A stretch of DNA of 10,008 nucleotides, from the NCBI GenBank assembly GCA_019243075.1, contig JAFAUV010000417.1, positions 1-10,008 of the forward strand, written 5' to 3'. Positions 1 to 6,486 of the stretch are shown here, piece after piece. Source of the stretch: Bradyrhizobium sp. GTDB taxonomy: Bacteria > Pseudomonadota > Alphaproteobacteria > Rhizobiales > Xanthobacteraceae. The position numbers and the translations under genes are program-made. The notes under the pieces were generated by a model. The model was given only the letters and a program-made list of their open reading frames with translations. It was not told the DNA's origin and searched no databases. The first letter of the stretch is position 1, and each line of letters begins with the position of its first letter.

Positions 1-1
1 C

Positions 2-871
2 TGGATCAACAAGGCGCTGGAGAAGGCGCAGCAGAAGGTCGAAGCGCGCAACTTCGACATCCGCAAGAACCTGCTGAAATTCGACAACGTCCAGAACGAC
101 CAGCGCAAGGTGATCTTCGACCAGCGCGTCGACCTGATGAAGGACGAGAGCGTCGCCGAGACGGTGGCCGACATGCGCCACGCCTTTGTCGAGGACGTCG
201 TCACCAAGCACGTGCCCGAGCACGCCTATGCCGAGCAGTGGGATGTCGCCGGCCTCAAGGAGGAGTTGAAGCGCGTGCTCGATGTCGATCTTCCCGTCGA
301 CGAATGGGCCAAGGAAGAGGGCATCGCCGACGAGCAACTGCTCGATCGCATCGAGCAGAAGGTCGACGAGCGCATGGCGGCCAAGGTGGCGCAATGGGGT
401 CCCGACGTGATGCGTTACGTCGAGAAGACGATCCTGCTGCAAACGCTGGACCATCTCTGGCGCGAGCATTTGATCATGCTCGACCATCTGCGCCAGGTCA
501 TCGGCCTGCGCGGCTATGGCCAGCGCGATCCCCTGCAGGAATACAAGTCGGAAGCCTTCAGCCTGTTCGAGGCGATGATCGCGCATTTGCGCGAAGCCGT
601 CACCGCGCAATTGATGCGGGTCGAGATCGTGCCGCCCGAAGAGCAGCAGCAGCCGCCGCTGCCGGTGATGGAAGGGCACAAGCTCAATCCCGATACCGGC
701 GAGGACGAGATGGCCTTTGCCAACGTCTCGTTGGTCCCGGCCCAGGCCGGCGCCGCCGGCGAGCAGCGCGATCCGAAGAACCCCGCGAGCTGGGGCAAGG
801 TCGGCCGCAACGAGGATTGCCCCTGCGGCTCAGGCAAGAAATACAAGCACTGCCACGGCAAATACGCGTAA
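2..871 (+). CDS. secA: SecA preprotein translocase ATPase, C-terminal part (5' truncated by window edge)
   Basis: SecA is the cytoplasmic motor ATPase that pushes unfolded preproteins through the SecYEG channel. The reading frame is open from base 2, giving 289 residues of the C-terminal third; the nucleotide-binding domains lie outside the window. Visible hallmarks are the conserved NFDIRKNLLKFDNV stretch near residues 17-30, a helical scaffold/wing segment (TILLQTLDHLWREHL, RGYGQRDPLQEYKSEAF), then a poorly conserved acidic, Pro/Gln-rich linker at about residues 205-265. It ends in the SEC-C zinc finger, C273-x-C275-x8-C284-H285, which in this family binds zinc and contacts SecB or ribosomes. 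The classical finger and linker suggest a full-length, functional protein that ends at its normal TAA. GTG at 110 is internal coding sequence, not a start. A hairpin follows 17 bases after the stop. Identification is very secure. Confidence 0.98.
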   Translation, partial: WINKALEKAQQKVEARNFDIRKNLLKFDNVQNDQRKVIFDQRVDLMKDESVAETVADMRHAFVEDVVTKHVPEHAYAEQWDVAGLKEELKRVLDVDLPVDEWAKEEGIADEQLLDRIEQKVDERMAAKVAQWGPDVMRYVEKTILLQTLDHLWREHLIMLDHLRQVIGLRGYGQRDPLQEYKSEAFSLFEAMIAHLREAVTAQLMRVEIVPPEEQQQPPLPVMEGHKLNPDTGEDEMAFANVSLVPAQAGAAGEQRDPKNPASWGKVGRNEDCPCGSGKKYKHCHGKYA

Positions 872-888
872 CGCGCGTCGTCCTGTAA

Positions 889-921
889 GGTGGGAAAAGG
901 CGCACTCGCGTCGTTCCCACC
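889..921 (+). terminator. Candidate terminator hairpin behind secA
   Basis: A perfect 8-bp inverted repeat, GGTGGGAA at 889-896 and TTCCCACC at 914-921, encloses a 17-base loop. The loop can itself form a small GCG/CGC stem. It lies 17 bases after the secA stop. There is no T-run after it (ATCATCACG follows), so it is not a textbook Rho-independent terminator. It may be an mRNA 3'-end stabiliser or a weak terminator. Confidence 0.4.
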
Positions 922-963
922 ATCATCACGCATCGAAAATCTGGCTGCTCGCTTTCATCACGA

Positions 964-978
964 AGCCGCGAAGCGGCT
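964..978. repeat. Short inverted repeat in the secA-cupin gap
   Basis: AGCCGC at 964-969 and GCGGCT at 973-978 are perfectly complementary around a GAA triloop. It sits about 70 bases upstream of the cupin start codon and could be part of its leader. In DNA this GC-rich a 6-bp stem arises easily by chance, so no function is claimed. Confidence 0.25.
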
Positions 979-1031
979 CGCGATGGCGGCTGCGTGAACA
1001 CAGATTCCGTCCGGCTTGGAGAAAGCCGTCC

Positions 1032-1037
1032 GAGGGA
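1032..1037 (+). promoter_or_regulatory. Ribosome binding site of the cupin gene
   Basis: GAGGGA ends 9 bases before ATG 1047. It favours that ATG over the in-frame GTG at 1038, which would directly abut the site. Confidence 0.7.
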
Positions 1038-1046
1038 GTGAAACTC

Positions 1047-1457
1047 ATGAAGCACGCCTTGCTCGCCATTCTCGTGTTGTCGGTCATTCCGGCTGTTGCC
1101 CTCGCGGAGGATTTTCCGCCGCTCAAGCGCGAGCCGGTGCTGGAGGAGGCGCTTCCGGCGGCCAATCCCCCCGTCAAGCAGGTGCGCGGCGCGCGCATTC
1201 GCTTTGCGCCGTCTCGGCCGACCGGCCGCCATCGCCATCCTGTCTCGGTCGTCGGCGTGGTGACCGCGGGCAGCTTCGTGTTCAAGCGCGAGGGCGACAC
1301 CGAGAAGACCATCAAGGCCGGCGACGGCTTCTTCGAGCCGGCCGGCGTCACCATCGAGCGCTTCGACAATGCCTCGAGCACCGAGCCCGCTGAGATCGTC
1401 GCTTACTATCTCACGGATTCGAAAGACCGCCCACTGATCGAATATCTGGACAAATAA
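1047..1457 (+). CDS. Secreted cupin-domain protein
   Basis: A 136-residue protein of unknown biochemical role with a single cupin barrel. Residues 1-20 form a typical Sec signal peptide: K2, a hydrophobic core LLAILVLSVIP, then AVALA, with predicted cleavage after A20. The mature protein should therefore be periplasmic. The cupin signature is visible but eroded. H-R-H (around residues 57-59) marks motif 1, yet the usual Glu three to four residues on is replaced by hydrophobics. The second motif (GDGFFEPAG) is followed by VTIERFDN, where the usual metal-binding His is absent. The length suits a small monocupin. The start is ATG 1047, supported by GAGGGA nine bases upstream and by the signal peptide beginning exactly there. 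It follows secA by 175 bases with a hairpin between, so it is probably transcribed separately, and it converges on the acyl-CoA synthetase gene. Fold assignment is good; substrate unknown. Confidence 0.85.
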   Translation: MKHALLAILVLSVIPAVALAEDFPPLKREPVLEEALPAANPPVKQVRGARIRFAPSRPTGRHRHPVSVVGVVTAGSFVFKREGDTEKTIKAGDGFFEPAGVTIERFDNASSTEPAEIVAYYLTDSKDRPLIEYLDK

Positions 1458-1571
1458 CCTTCGCCCCCGCAGCGCGGCGGTGGCGATCCTCAAACCGGAA
1501 TGGAGTGTCTAGAACGGGCAATACGCGTACTTAATCGCAATTGGCTTCATTGGTGGACCCGATCGTTTGCC

Positions 1572-3473
1572 CTACACCCACGTCACCTCGTGCCGCATCA
1601 CGAACGGCGCGAGCAGCCTGTGCACCTCGGCGATGACGGCCTCGCGCTTGTCTTCGGGCACGCCGGCGATCGTCACGGTCGCGATGCTGCCATGGCTGCC
1701 ATGGGCGCCGACCTTGACCTGGCAGTCGATGCCGCGTTCGCGCAGCGGCGTAAGCACGCCGTTGAAGACGCGGCCGGCGGCATCCCAGCGGAGCCGCGGC
1801 TTGAACACCTTGCCGACGCCGGTGAGCGGCATTGGATCGATCGGGATGATCTGCACGGGCACGGCGGCGCGCTCCGGCGTGCGCTCGCGCACCCAGCTCT
1901 CCAGCTCGCCCGGCTCGACGCTGGCGCCCGGCTTCAATTGCACATAGCCGACCGGCAATTCGCCGGCATAGGCGTCGGGCTGGCCGACCACGGCAGCGAG
2001 GCCAACCGCCGGATGCTGGAACATGATGTCCTCGATCGGTGCCGGATCGATGTTGTGGCCGCCGCGGATCACGAGATCCTTGGCGCGGCCGGTGATCCAG
2101 AGATAGCCGTCGGCGTCGAGCCGGCCGAGGTCGCCGGAATTGATCCAGCCCGGCTCGACGAACGCTCCCTTGTTGTGAGCGTCGTTGAGATAGCCGCTGA
2201 ACACGCCCGGCCCGGCCATGGCGACCACGCCGATTTCATTCACCGCGCAATCGCGCTCGTAGCGGCCGTCGGCATCGAGCTTGACGATGCGCACGCGGCT
2301 ATAGGGTATCGGCAGCCCGGCCGAGCCGAGACGCACGGGGCGCGTTGCATAGGCTATGGTGTGCACGCTCGACGTCTCGGTCATGCCATAGACCTCCAGC
2401 ACCGGCAGCTTGAACCTGTCCTGGATCGCCTTGCCGACCGCAACGGGAATCGCCGATCCGCCGGCGGCGGCAAATTTCAGACTCGATAGATCCGCATTCC
2501 CCGGAGGAATGGTCAGCGCGGCGGCGAGCACCGTCGGCACACCCGAAAACGCTTCCGGCCTGAACCGCTCGATCAGGCTCCAGATGTTCTTGACCGATGC
2601 CGGGTTGCGCCATCCGGACGGCGACAGCACCACCAGGCAATTGCCGGTGGCGAACGTCGTCAGCGCCTGCGTCAGCGAGCCGCCGACGTGAAACAGCGGC
2701 ATCCCGAACAGAAGGTTGCTGCCGGGCGTGGCCTTCAGCACCAGGATGCAGGCCCAGGCCTGGTAGACCTGGTTGGTGTGGGTGTGGCGCACCAGCTTCG
2801 GCGTACCGGTCGTGCCGCCGGTGTGGAAATAGGCGGCGGTGTCGCTCCCGGAAATGACCCGGCCGCTGACCAGCCGGTCCGAGGGCTGGGTCTTGATCAG
2901 CTCCCCGAACGAATGGATGCCGTGCGCGGGATCGCCCGGGCCGACCTGCACGATGGCCTTCAGATGTTTGAGCTTGCCGCGGACCTGTTCGACCTTCTGC
3001 CAGATGTCCGTGCCCGGCATCGGCCCGAGCGCCACCAGCACCTTGGTGTTGGCGGCCTCCAGGATTTCCGCGATCTGGTGCGGCTCGAGCAGCGGATTGA
3101 CGGGATTGGCGATGCCGGCCGCTTCCGCGCCGAACAGCGTGACAAAGGCGTCGGGCAGCAGCGGCAACAGGAAGCTGACGACATCGTCCTTGCCCACGCC
3201 AAGCGCGTGAAACATGTTGGCGGCCTGCGTCACCCGGGCGACGAAGTCGCGGTAGGAAATCACCACCGGCGTGTCGGTCGGATCCGCATTGGCCAGGAAC
3301 TGGATCGCGGGCGCGTCGGGATCATGCGCGGCGCCGAGCTTGATGGCCTCATAGGTGCTCGGGGCCGCGACGCGGTCCGAATACGGGACCTTTTCAAACT
3401 CCCGCACCTCCGCGTCACTGGCCAGATCAGGATATTCGCTGCCGATGACCCGATCGAGCAGATGGATGCCCAT
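1572..3473 (-). CDS. AMP-forming acyl-CoA synthetase (ANL superfamily)
   Basis: A 633-residue cytoplasmic ligase expected to activate a carboxylic acid with ATP to an acyl-adenylate and transfer it to CoA. All core adenylation motifs are present: phosphate loop TGGTTGTPK at 218-226, YGMTET at 362-367, the ribose-binding SGD at 446-448, hinge GRAKDLVIRGG at 462-472, and the PLTGVGK motif with the likely catalytic Lys at 555. The N-terminal 90 residues precede the usual YRDF block. After the catalytic Lys there are nearly 80 residues where most family members have about 10-30; the last 50 (about 584-633) look like a small beta-alpha-beta segment. The start is ATG 3473, behind a strong GAGGAGGG. 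It resembles the FadD-like 'acyl-CoA synthetase' proteins of Bradyrhizobium and Burkholderia; the chain length or type of acid cannot be read from sequence. A regulator remnant lies just upstream and the cupin gene converges from the other side. Confidence 0.93.
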   Translation of the reverse strand: MGIHLLDRVIGSEYPDLASDAEVREFEKVPYSDRVAAPSTYEAIKLGAAHDPDAPAIQFLANADPTDTPVVISYRDFVARVTQAANMFHALGVGKDDVVSFLLPLLPDAFVTLFGAEAAGIANPVNPLLEPHQIAEILEAANTKVLVALGPMPGTDIWQKVEQVRGKLKHLKAIVQVGPGDPAHGIHSFGELIKTQPSDRLVSGRVISGSDTAAYFHTGGTTGTPKLVRHTHTNQVYQAWACILVLKATPGSNLLFGMPLFHVGGSLTQALTTFATGNCLVVLSPSGWRNPASVKNIWSLIERFRPEAFSGVPTVLAAALTIPPGNADLSSLKFAAAGGSAIPVAVGKAIQDRFKLPVLEVYGMTETSSVHTIAYATRPVRLGSAGLPIPYSRVRIVKLDADGRYERDCAVNEIGVVAMAGPGVFSGYLNDAHNKGAFVEPGWINSGDLGRLDADGYLWITGRAKDLVIRGGHNIDPAPIEDIMFQHPAVGLAAVVGQPDAYAGELPVGYVQLKPGASVEPGELESWVRERTPERAAVPVQIIPIDPMPLTGVGKVFKPRLRWDAAGRVFNGVLTPLRERGIDCQVKVGAHGSHGSIATVTIAGVPEDKREAVIAEVHRLLAPFVMRHEVTWV

Positions 3474-3479
3474 TGTGTT

Positions 3480-3487
3480 CCCTCCTC
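3480..3487 (-). promoter_or_regulatory. Strong ribosome binding site of the acyl-CoA synthetase
   Basis: On the minus strand this reads GAGGAGGG, six bases before ATG 3473. It is close to a perfect anti-16S match and fixes the start. Confidence 0.85.
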
Positions 3488-3536
3488 ATGTTCCCGGGCA
3501 GGGCCTTCTGTGAACCCCGGCACCGCGGCCACAGAA

Positions 3537-3761
3537 TTATCGATTATTGGCGCTTCGTCCATGGCTGGATGACGCCGCGGCCGCTCTCGATTCGGCGATC
3601 CGGGCGAGGAAGCGCTGCAGGATCGGCGAGGTGTTGGCCCCGTGATGGGCGGCGACCACGTCGATGGTCGGCACCTCACCCTTGAGCGGGCGTGAGGCGG
3701 CGCGGAGCGTCATCTCGAACGTCGAATTGGTTAGGGCGCGGCTTTGCCTGCCCTGCGGCAG
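3537..3761 (-). pseudogene. C-terminal remnant of a LysR-type regulator (tentative)
   Basis: Directly behind the cyclase stop codon, in the same frame, lies a 74-codon open stretch ending at TAA 3537-3539. From an internal ATG (3711-3713) it reads MTLRAASRPLKGEVPTIDVV, then AAHHGANTSPILQRFLARIAE, which resembles the last 50-odd residues of LysR-family effector domains (P-x-I-D-V-V, then N-T-S-P-x-L-x-x-F-L). Its codons have the same GC-rich third positions as neighbouring genes, as expected for real or recently real coding DNA. No helix-turn-helix or first effector subdomain precedes it, because the cyclase gene takes up that space. I read it as a truncated gene left by a deletion or rearrangement. 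It could instead be a free 58-residue peptide from ATG 3713, but I see no convincing ribosome binding site. The LysR assignment is by eye from memory. Confidence 0.5.
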
Positions 3762-6209
3762 CTACATCCTTCTCCTCGCCGCGGCGGCGTCGACGATATT
3801 ATCGACCTCCTCGCGCCAGCGCAGGATCTCCATCGCCAGCACCGGATGATTGAAGCCTTTCAGCACGAGATCGTCGAGCGGGCGGGCCTCGACCCAGGGC
3901 TCGACCATCCCGTACACGCGCCGGCTCACCACGATCTGGTTGGCCGCGGCCTCGTCGCAGAGCCGCGAGGCGAGGTTGGTCACGCTGCCGATCGCCGCAT
4001 ATTCGAGCCGCTGCTCGAAGCCGATCTGGCCCAGGGTGGCATAGCCGAGTGCAATGCCCATGCCGAATCCCAGGCTATGGCCGCGGTTGCGCCATTTCTC
4101 GGTCAGGGTGCCGATGGTGTCGCGCATCTCGCAGGCCATCTTGACCGCGCGCTTGACGTGGTCGTCGAACTGGATCGGGGCGTTGAACAGGATCATCACG
4201 CCGTCGCCGGCATAGCGGTCGAGCGTGCCTTCGTAGCGGAAGATCAGCTCACCGAGGGCGGCGTGATATTCGCGCAGCACGTTCATCGCCTCTTCCGGCT
4301 CGGTCGCCTCGGTGAAGGCGGTGAAGCCGCGCAGATCGCAGAACACCACCGTCACCTCGCGGCGGTGGCTGTCGAGCAGCGCATCGTGGCCCTCGGAGGA
4401 GGCGATGAGCTGCGCCACCTGCGGCGCCAGAAACCGCTCGAGCCTGCGGATGCGCTCGATCTCGCCGAGCTGCTTTTCGACCCGCTCCTCCAGCGAGCGG
4501 TTCCAGTTCTTGAGCTGCTCGGTCTGTTCCTGGAGCTTCTGGGCCTGCTCGCGCACCACCGCGTTGGCCGAGGCGAGCTCGCGCCCCTTCTGGTCGACCT
4601 CGGTGAACAGACGCGCATTGCGCATCGCCAGCACCGATTGATGCGCGAAGGTGCGCATCAGTCCGATCAGGCCCTGCGGAAATGCGCCCGCCTCGCGCCG
4701 CAGTACGACCAGCGCACCAAGCACGCCCTGCTGGTCGACCAGCGGCACCACCAGCACGGCCTGGAAACCGGCTTCGACCGCGATGTTGCGCAACAGATGG
4801 TCGGCGGCGCTGTTCAGATCGGGCACCGCGATCGGCTCGCCTCTGGAGGCGGCATCCCCGAGCATGCTGCCCGCTTCATCGATGACCTGGTGCCGGCCTT
4901 CGATGGATTTGTCGATGCCATCGGCTTCGACCAGATTGAACTGGCGCCTCGCAGCCTCATAGCCGTAGATCAGGACGGCGTCGGCATGGGTGATCTCCAG
5001 CGCGCGTGCGGCCACCGTCGGCAGCACGGCGTTGAGATCGAGCGAGGACGCCACCGCCCGGCCGACCTCTTCCAGCACCTTCAACTCGCTGATCGATTGC
5101 GCGAGGTCGCGGGTGCGCTCGACCACCTTGCCTTCGAGCTCGGCATAGGTCTGGCCGAGCTGGCCGGCCATGCTGTTGAACTGCTCGGCGAGCTCCTCCA
5201 GCTCGTCCTTGGTGTGGACGTCGATGCGCTGGCTGAAATCGCCGGCACCGAGGCGGCGGGCGCCGTCGCGCAGCGCCTCGATCGGTACCAGCATGCGCCG
5301 CGCCAGGACGGTGCCGGCCACGATTGCGATGATGAGCCCGAGCCCGATCAGGAGCGCACCGCGGACGAGCTGGTCGCGTATCGGCGCCAGCGCCTGCGCG
5401 GTCGGCTGCTCGAAGTACACGACCCAGCCCAGCTTCGGCACGGCCGAGGACGCCGTCAGTACCGAATGGCCGTCGGCGTCGGTGCCGGAGGCCAGCGGCT
5501 GGCTCTCGGGCGTCATCAGGGCTGCGACCTGGGACAGTTTGGAAAGATCCTTGCCGATGTCGGGGCCGCGCGAGGAGGTGGCCAGCACCTCGCCCTTGGG
5601 GTCGACCACATAGGCGAAGGCGCTCTTGCCGACCTGGGCGTCGCCCAGAAAGTCGGAAAGAAAGCGCAGGTCGATGTCGGCGATGGTGATGCCGGCATTG
5701 AAGCCGGAATGGGCCACCGAGATCGACATGAAGGGCTGGGTGCCCGAAAAGGAGACCGGCGAGAAGCTGACGCCGCGTGCCACGGTCTCGGTGAAGCGCG
5801 GGTCCTTGGAGAAATCGGCGTTGCTGTTGACGGCGATCGCCGTGCGCGACAGCCGCAGCAATTCATGGCCCTGGCCGTTGAGCTGGGAGAGCTGGCTCAC
5901 GGCGGAGATCTGGTTCAGGAGCTGGGCATAGTCGGAGCGGCGCTGCTCCAACGTGACAACGCTCGCACGCGTCACCCAGCTGATCTGCCGCTCCAGCTCG
6001 AAAATCGACTGGTCGATGCGCTTGGCGGTCGCGTCCGCCTTCTCCGACATGGCGTCGATGAGCGTGGCCTTGGTCGTGCGGTAGCTGATCCAGGTCTCGG
6101 TCGCGCCGTTCACCGCCAGCACGAACACCACGAGGCCGACCAGCGAGATCACGTATTTGGCGAACAGGCCCTCGCGCAAAAACCGGATCTTGTCCTTGAC
6201 GGCGATCAT
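3762..6209 (-). CDS. Membrane-bound adenylate/guanylate cyclase with Cache, HAMP and GAF domains
   Basis: An 815-residue sensor expected to convert ATP or GTP to a cyclic nucleotide. Order of parts: transmembrane helix at about 17-37; periplasmic Cache-like sensor at about 40-280 (the AFAYVVDPKGEVLATS segment at 197-212 is typical); second helix at about 285-303; HAMP at about 300-353; GAF at about 383-535; coiled coil at about 537-590; class III cyclase domain at about 615-795. The two metal-binding Asp residues are D625 (VFCDLRGFT) and D669 (YAGDG). The catalytic Asn and Arg are N745 and R749 (NLASR). The purine-selecting positions carry R665 and A738 instead of Lys with Asp or Thr. The start is ATG 6209, with GAGGG five bases upstream. 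In-frame TTG 6305 would add 32 charged residues and is less likely. The asmA gene lies 277 bases upstream with a terminator-like hairpin between, so separate transcription is likely. A Crp-type receptor is encoded 2.5 kb away. Confidence 0.93.
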   Translation of the reverse strand: MIAVKDKIRFLREGLFAKYVISLVGLVVFVLAVNGATETWISYRTTKATLIDAMSEKADATAKRIDQSIFELERQISWVTRASVVTLEQRRSDYAQLLNQISAVSQLSQLNGQGHELLRLSRTAIAVNSNADFSKDPRFTETVARGVSFSPVSFSGTQPFMSISVAHSGFNAGITIADIDLRFLSDFLGDAQVGKSAFAYVVDPKGEVLATSSRGPDIGKDLSKLSQVAALMTPESQPLASGTDADGHSVLTASSAVPKLGWVVYFEQPTAQALAPIRDQLVRGALLIGLGLIIAIVAGTVLARRMLVPIEALRDGARRLGAGDFSQRIDVHTKDELEELAEQFNSMAGQLGQTYAELEGKVVERTRDLAQSISELKVLEEVGRAVASSLDLNAVLPTVAARALEITHADAVLIYGYEAARRQFNLVEADGIDKSIEGRHQVIDEAGSMLGDAASRGEPIAVPDLNSAADHLLRNIAVEAGFQAVLVVPLVDQQGVLGALVVLRREAGAFPQGLIGLMRTFAHQSVLAMRNARLFTEVDQKGRELASANAVVREQAQKLQEQTEQLKNWNRSLEERVEKQLGEIERIRRLERFLAPQVAQLIASSEGHDALLDSHRREVTVVFCDLRGFTAFTEATEPEEAMNVLREYHAALGELIFRYEGTLDRYAGDGVMILFNAPIQFDDHVKRAVKMACEMRDTIGTLTEKWRNRGHSLGFGMGIALGYATLGQIGFEQRLEYAAIGSVTNLASRLCDEAAANQIVVSRRVYGMVEPWVEARPLDDLVLKGFNHPVLAMEILRWREEVDNIVDAAAARRRM

Positions 6210-6214
6210 CCCGA

Positions 6215-6219
6215 CCCTC
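6215..6219 (-). promoter_or_regulatory. Ribosome binding site deciding the cyclase start
   Basis: On the minus strand, GAGGG lies five bases before ATG 6209. It supports this ATG over the upstream TTG at 6305, and the membrane helix then falls at the usual distance from the N-terminus. Confidence 0.6.
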
Positions 6220-6345
6220 GTGGGTGGCTTTCGACCCTGCCTCGGCCTGCGTAGCCGCTGCCCGATCCCACCCGGCAGCTTCGTTGCAAACGGCAGGCCG
6301 CCCAAGGAGGGAGCAGGACTGGAACGGGGCTGGAGGTCTCAGCCG

Positions 6346-6356
6346 GAACCAGGTTC
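6346..6356. repeat. Palindrome GAACC-A-GGTTC upstream of the cyclase
   Basis: An 11-base odd palindrome, 137-147 bases upstream of the cyclase start codon, in the only non-coding DNA available for its promoter. It could be an operator half-site pair, but a chance palindrome of this size is not rare. Confidence 0.25.
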
Positions 6357-6422
6357 TAGCACAATTTGAGCGGGCTGGCCGACCGCCTGCGCGCTTGGTT
6401 ACCGCCCCGCGGCCGCGGCAAC

Positions 6423-6454
6423 GAAGAAAAGGCGGCTTCGGCCTGGGCAAGCCG
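6423..6454 (-). terminator. Candidate Rho-independent terminator behind asmA
   Basis: On the minus strand, CGGCTT (6454-6449) and AAGCCG (6438-6433) form a perfect 6-bp stem with a 10-base loop. CCTTTTCTTC follows at 6432-6423, giving the T-rich tail. It starts 32 bases after the asmA stop. The stem is short but GC-rich and correctly placed, and it separates asmA from the cyclase gene downstream. Confidence 0.55.
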
Positions 6455-6486
6455 GTGTGGAGAGCGCGACGGCCGGTCCGGCGCTG

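Noticed and set aside
1458..1571. A terminator between the convergent cupin and synthetase genes.
   Set aside because: Only a 4-bp CCGC/GCGG stem with no T-run was found in these 114 bases. Nothing supports a clear terminator or small gene.
3508..3534. Inverted repeat CTGTG...CACAG upstream of the acyl-CoA synthetase as an operator.
   Set aside because: Five-base arms with a 17-base spacer are too weak, and they do not match any consensus I know.
1500..3572. Two long plus-strand frames (1500-2489 and 2688-3572) opposite the acyl-CoA synthetase.
   Set aside because: Shadows of the synthetase gene, with no recognisable domains or ribosome binding sites. All adenylation motifs are on the minus strand.
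3744..6254. An open frame of 836 codons on the plus strand covering almost the whole cyclase gene.
   Set aside because: It is the antisense shadow of a GC-rich gene. The translation is Ala/Gly/His/Asp-rich and has no domain, while the minus strand shows complete Cache-HAMP-GAF-cyclase domains.
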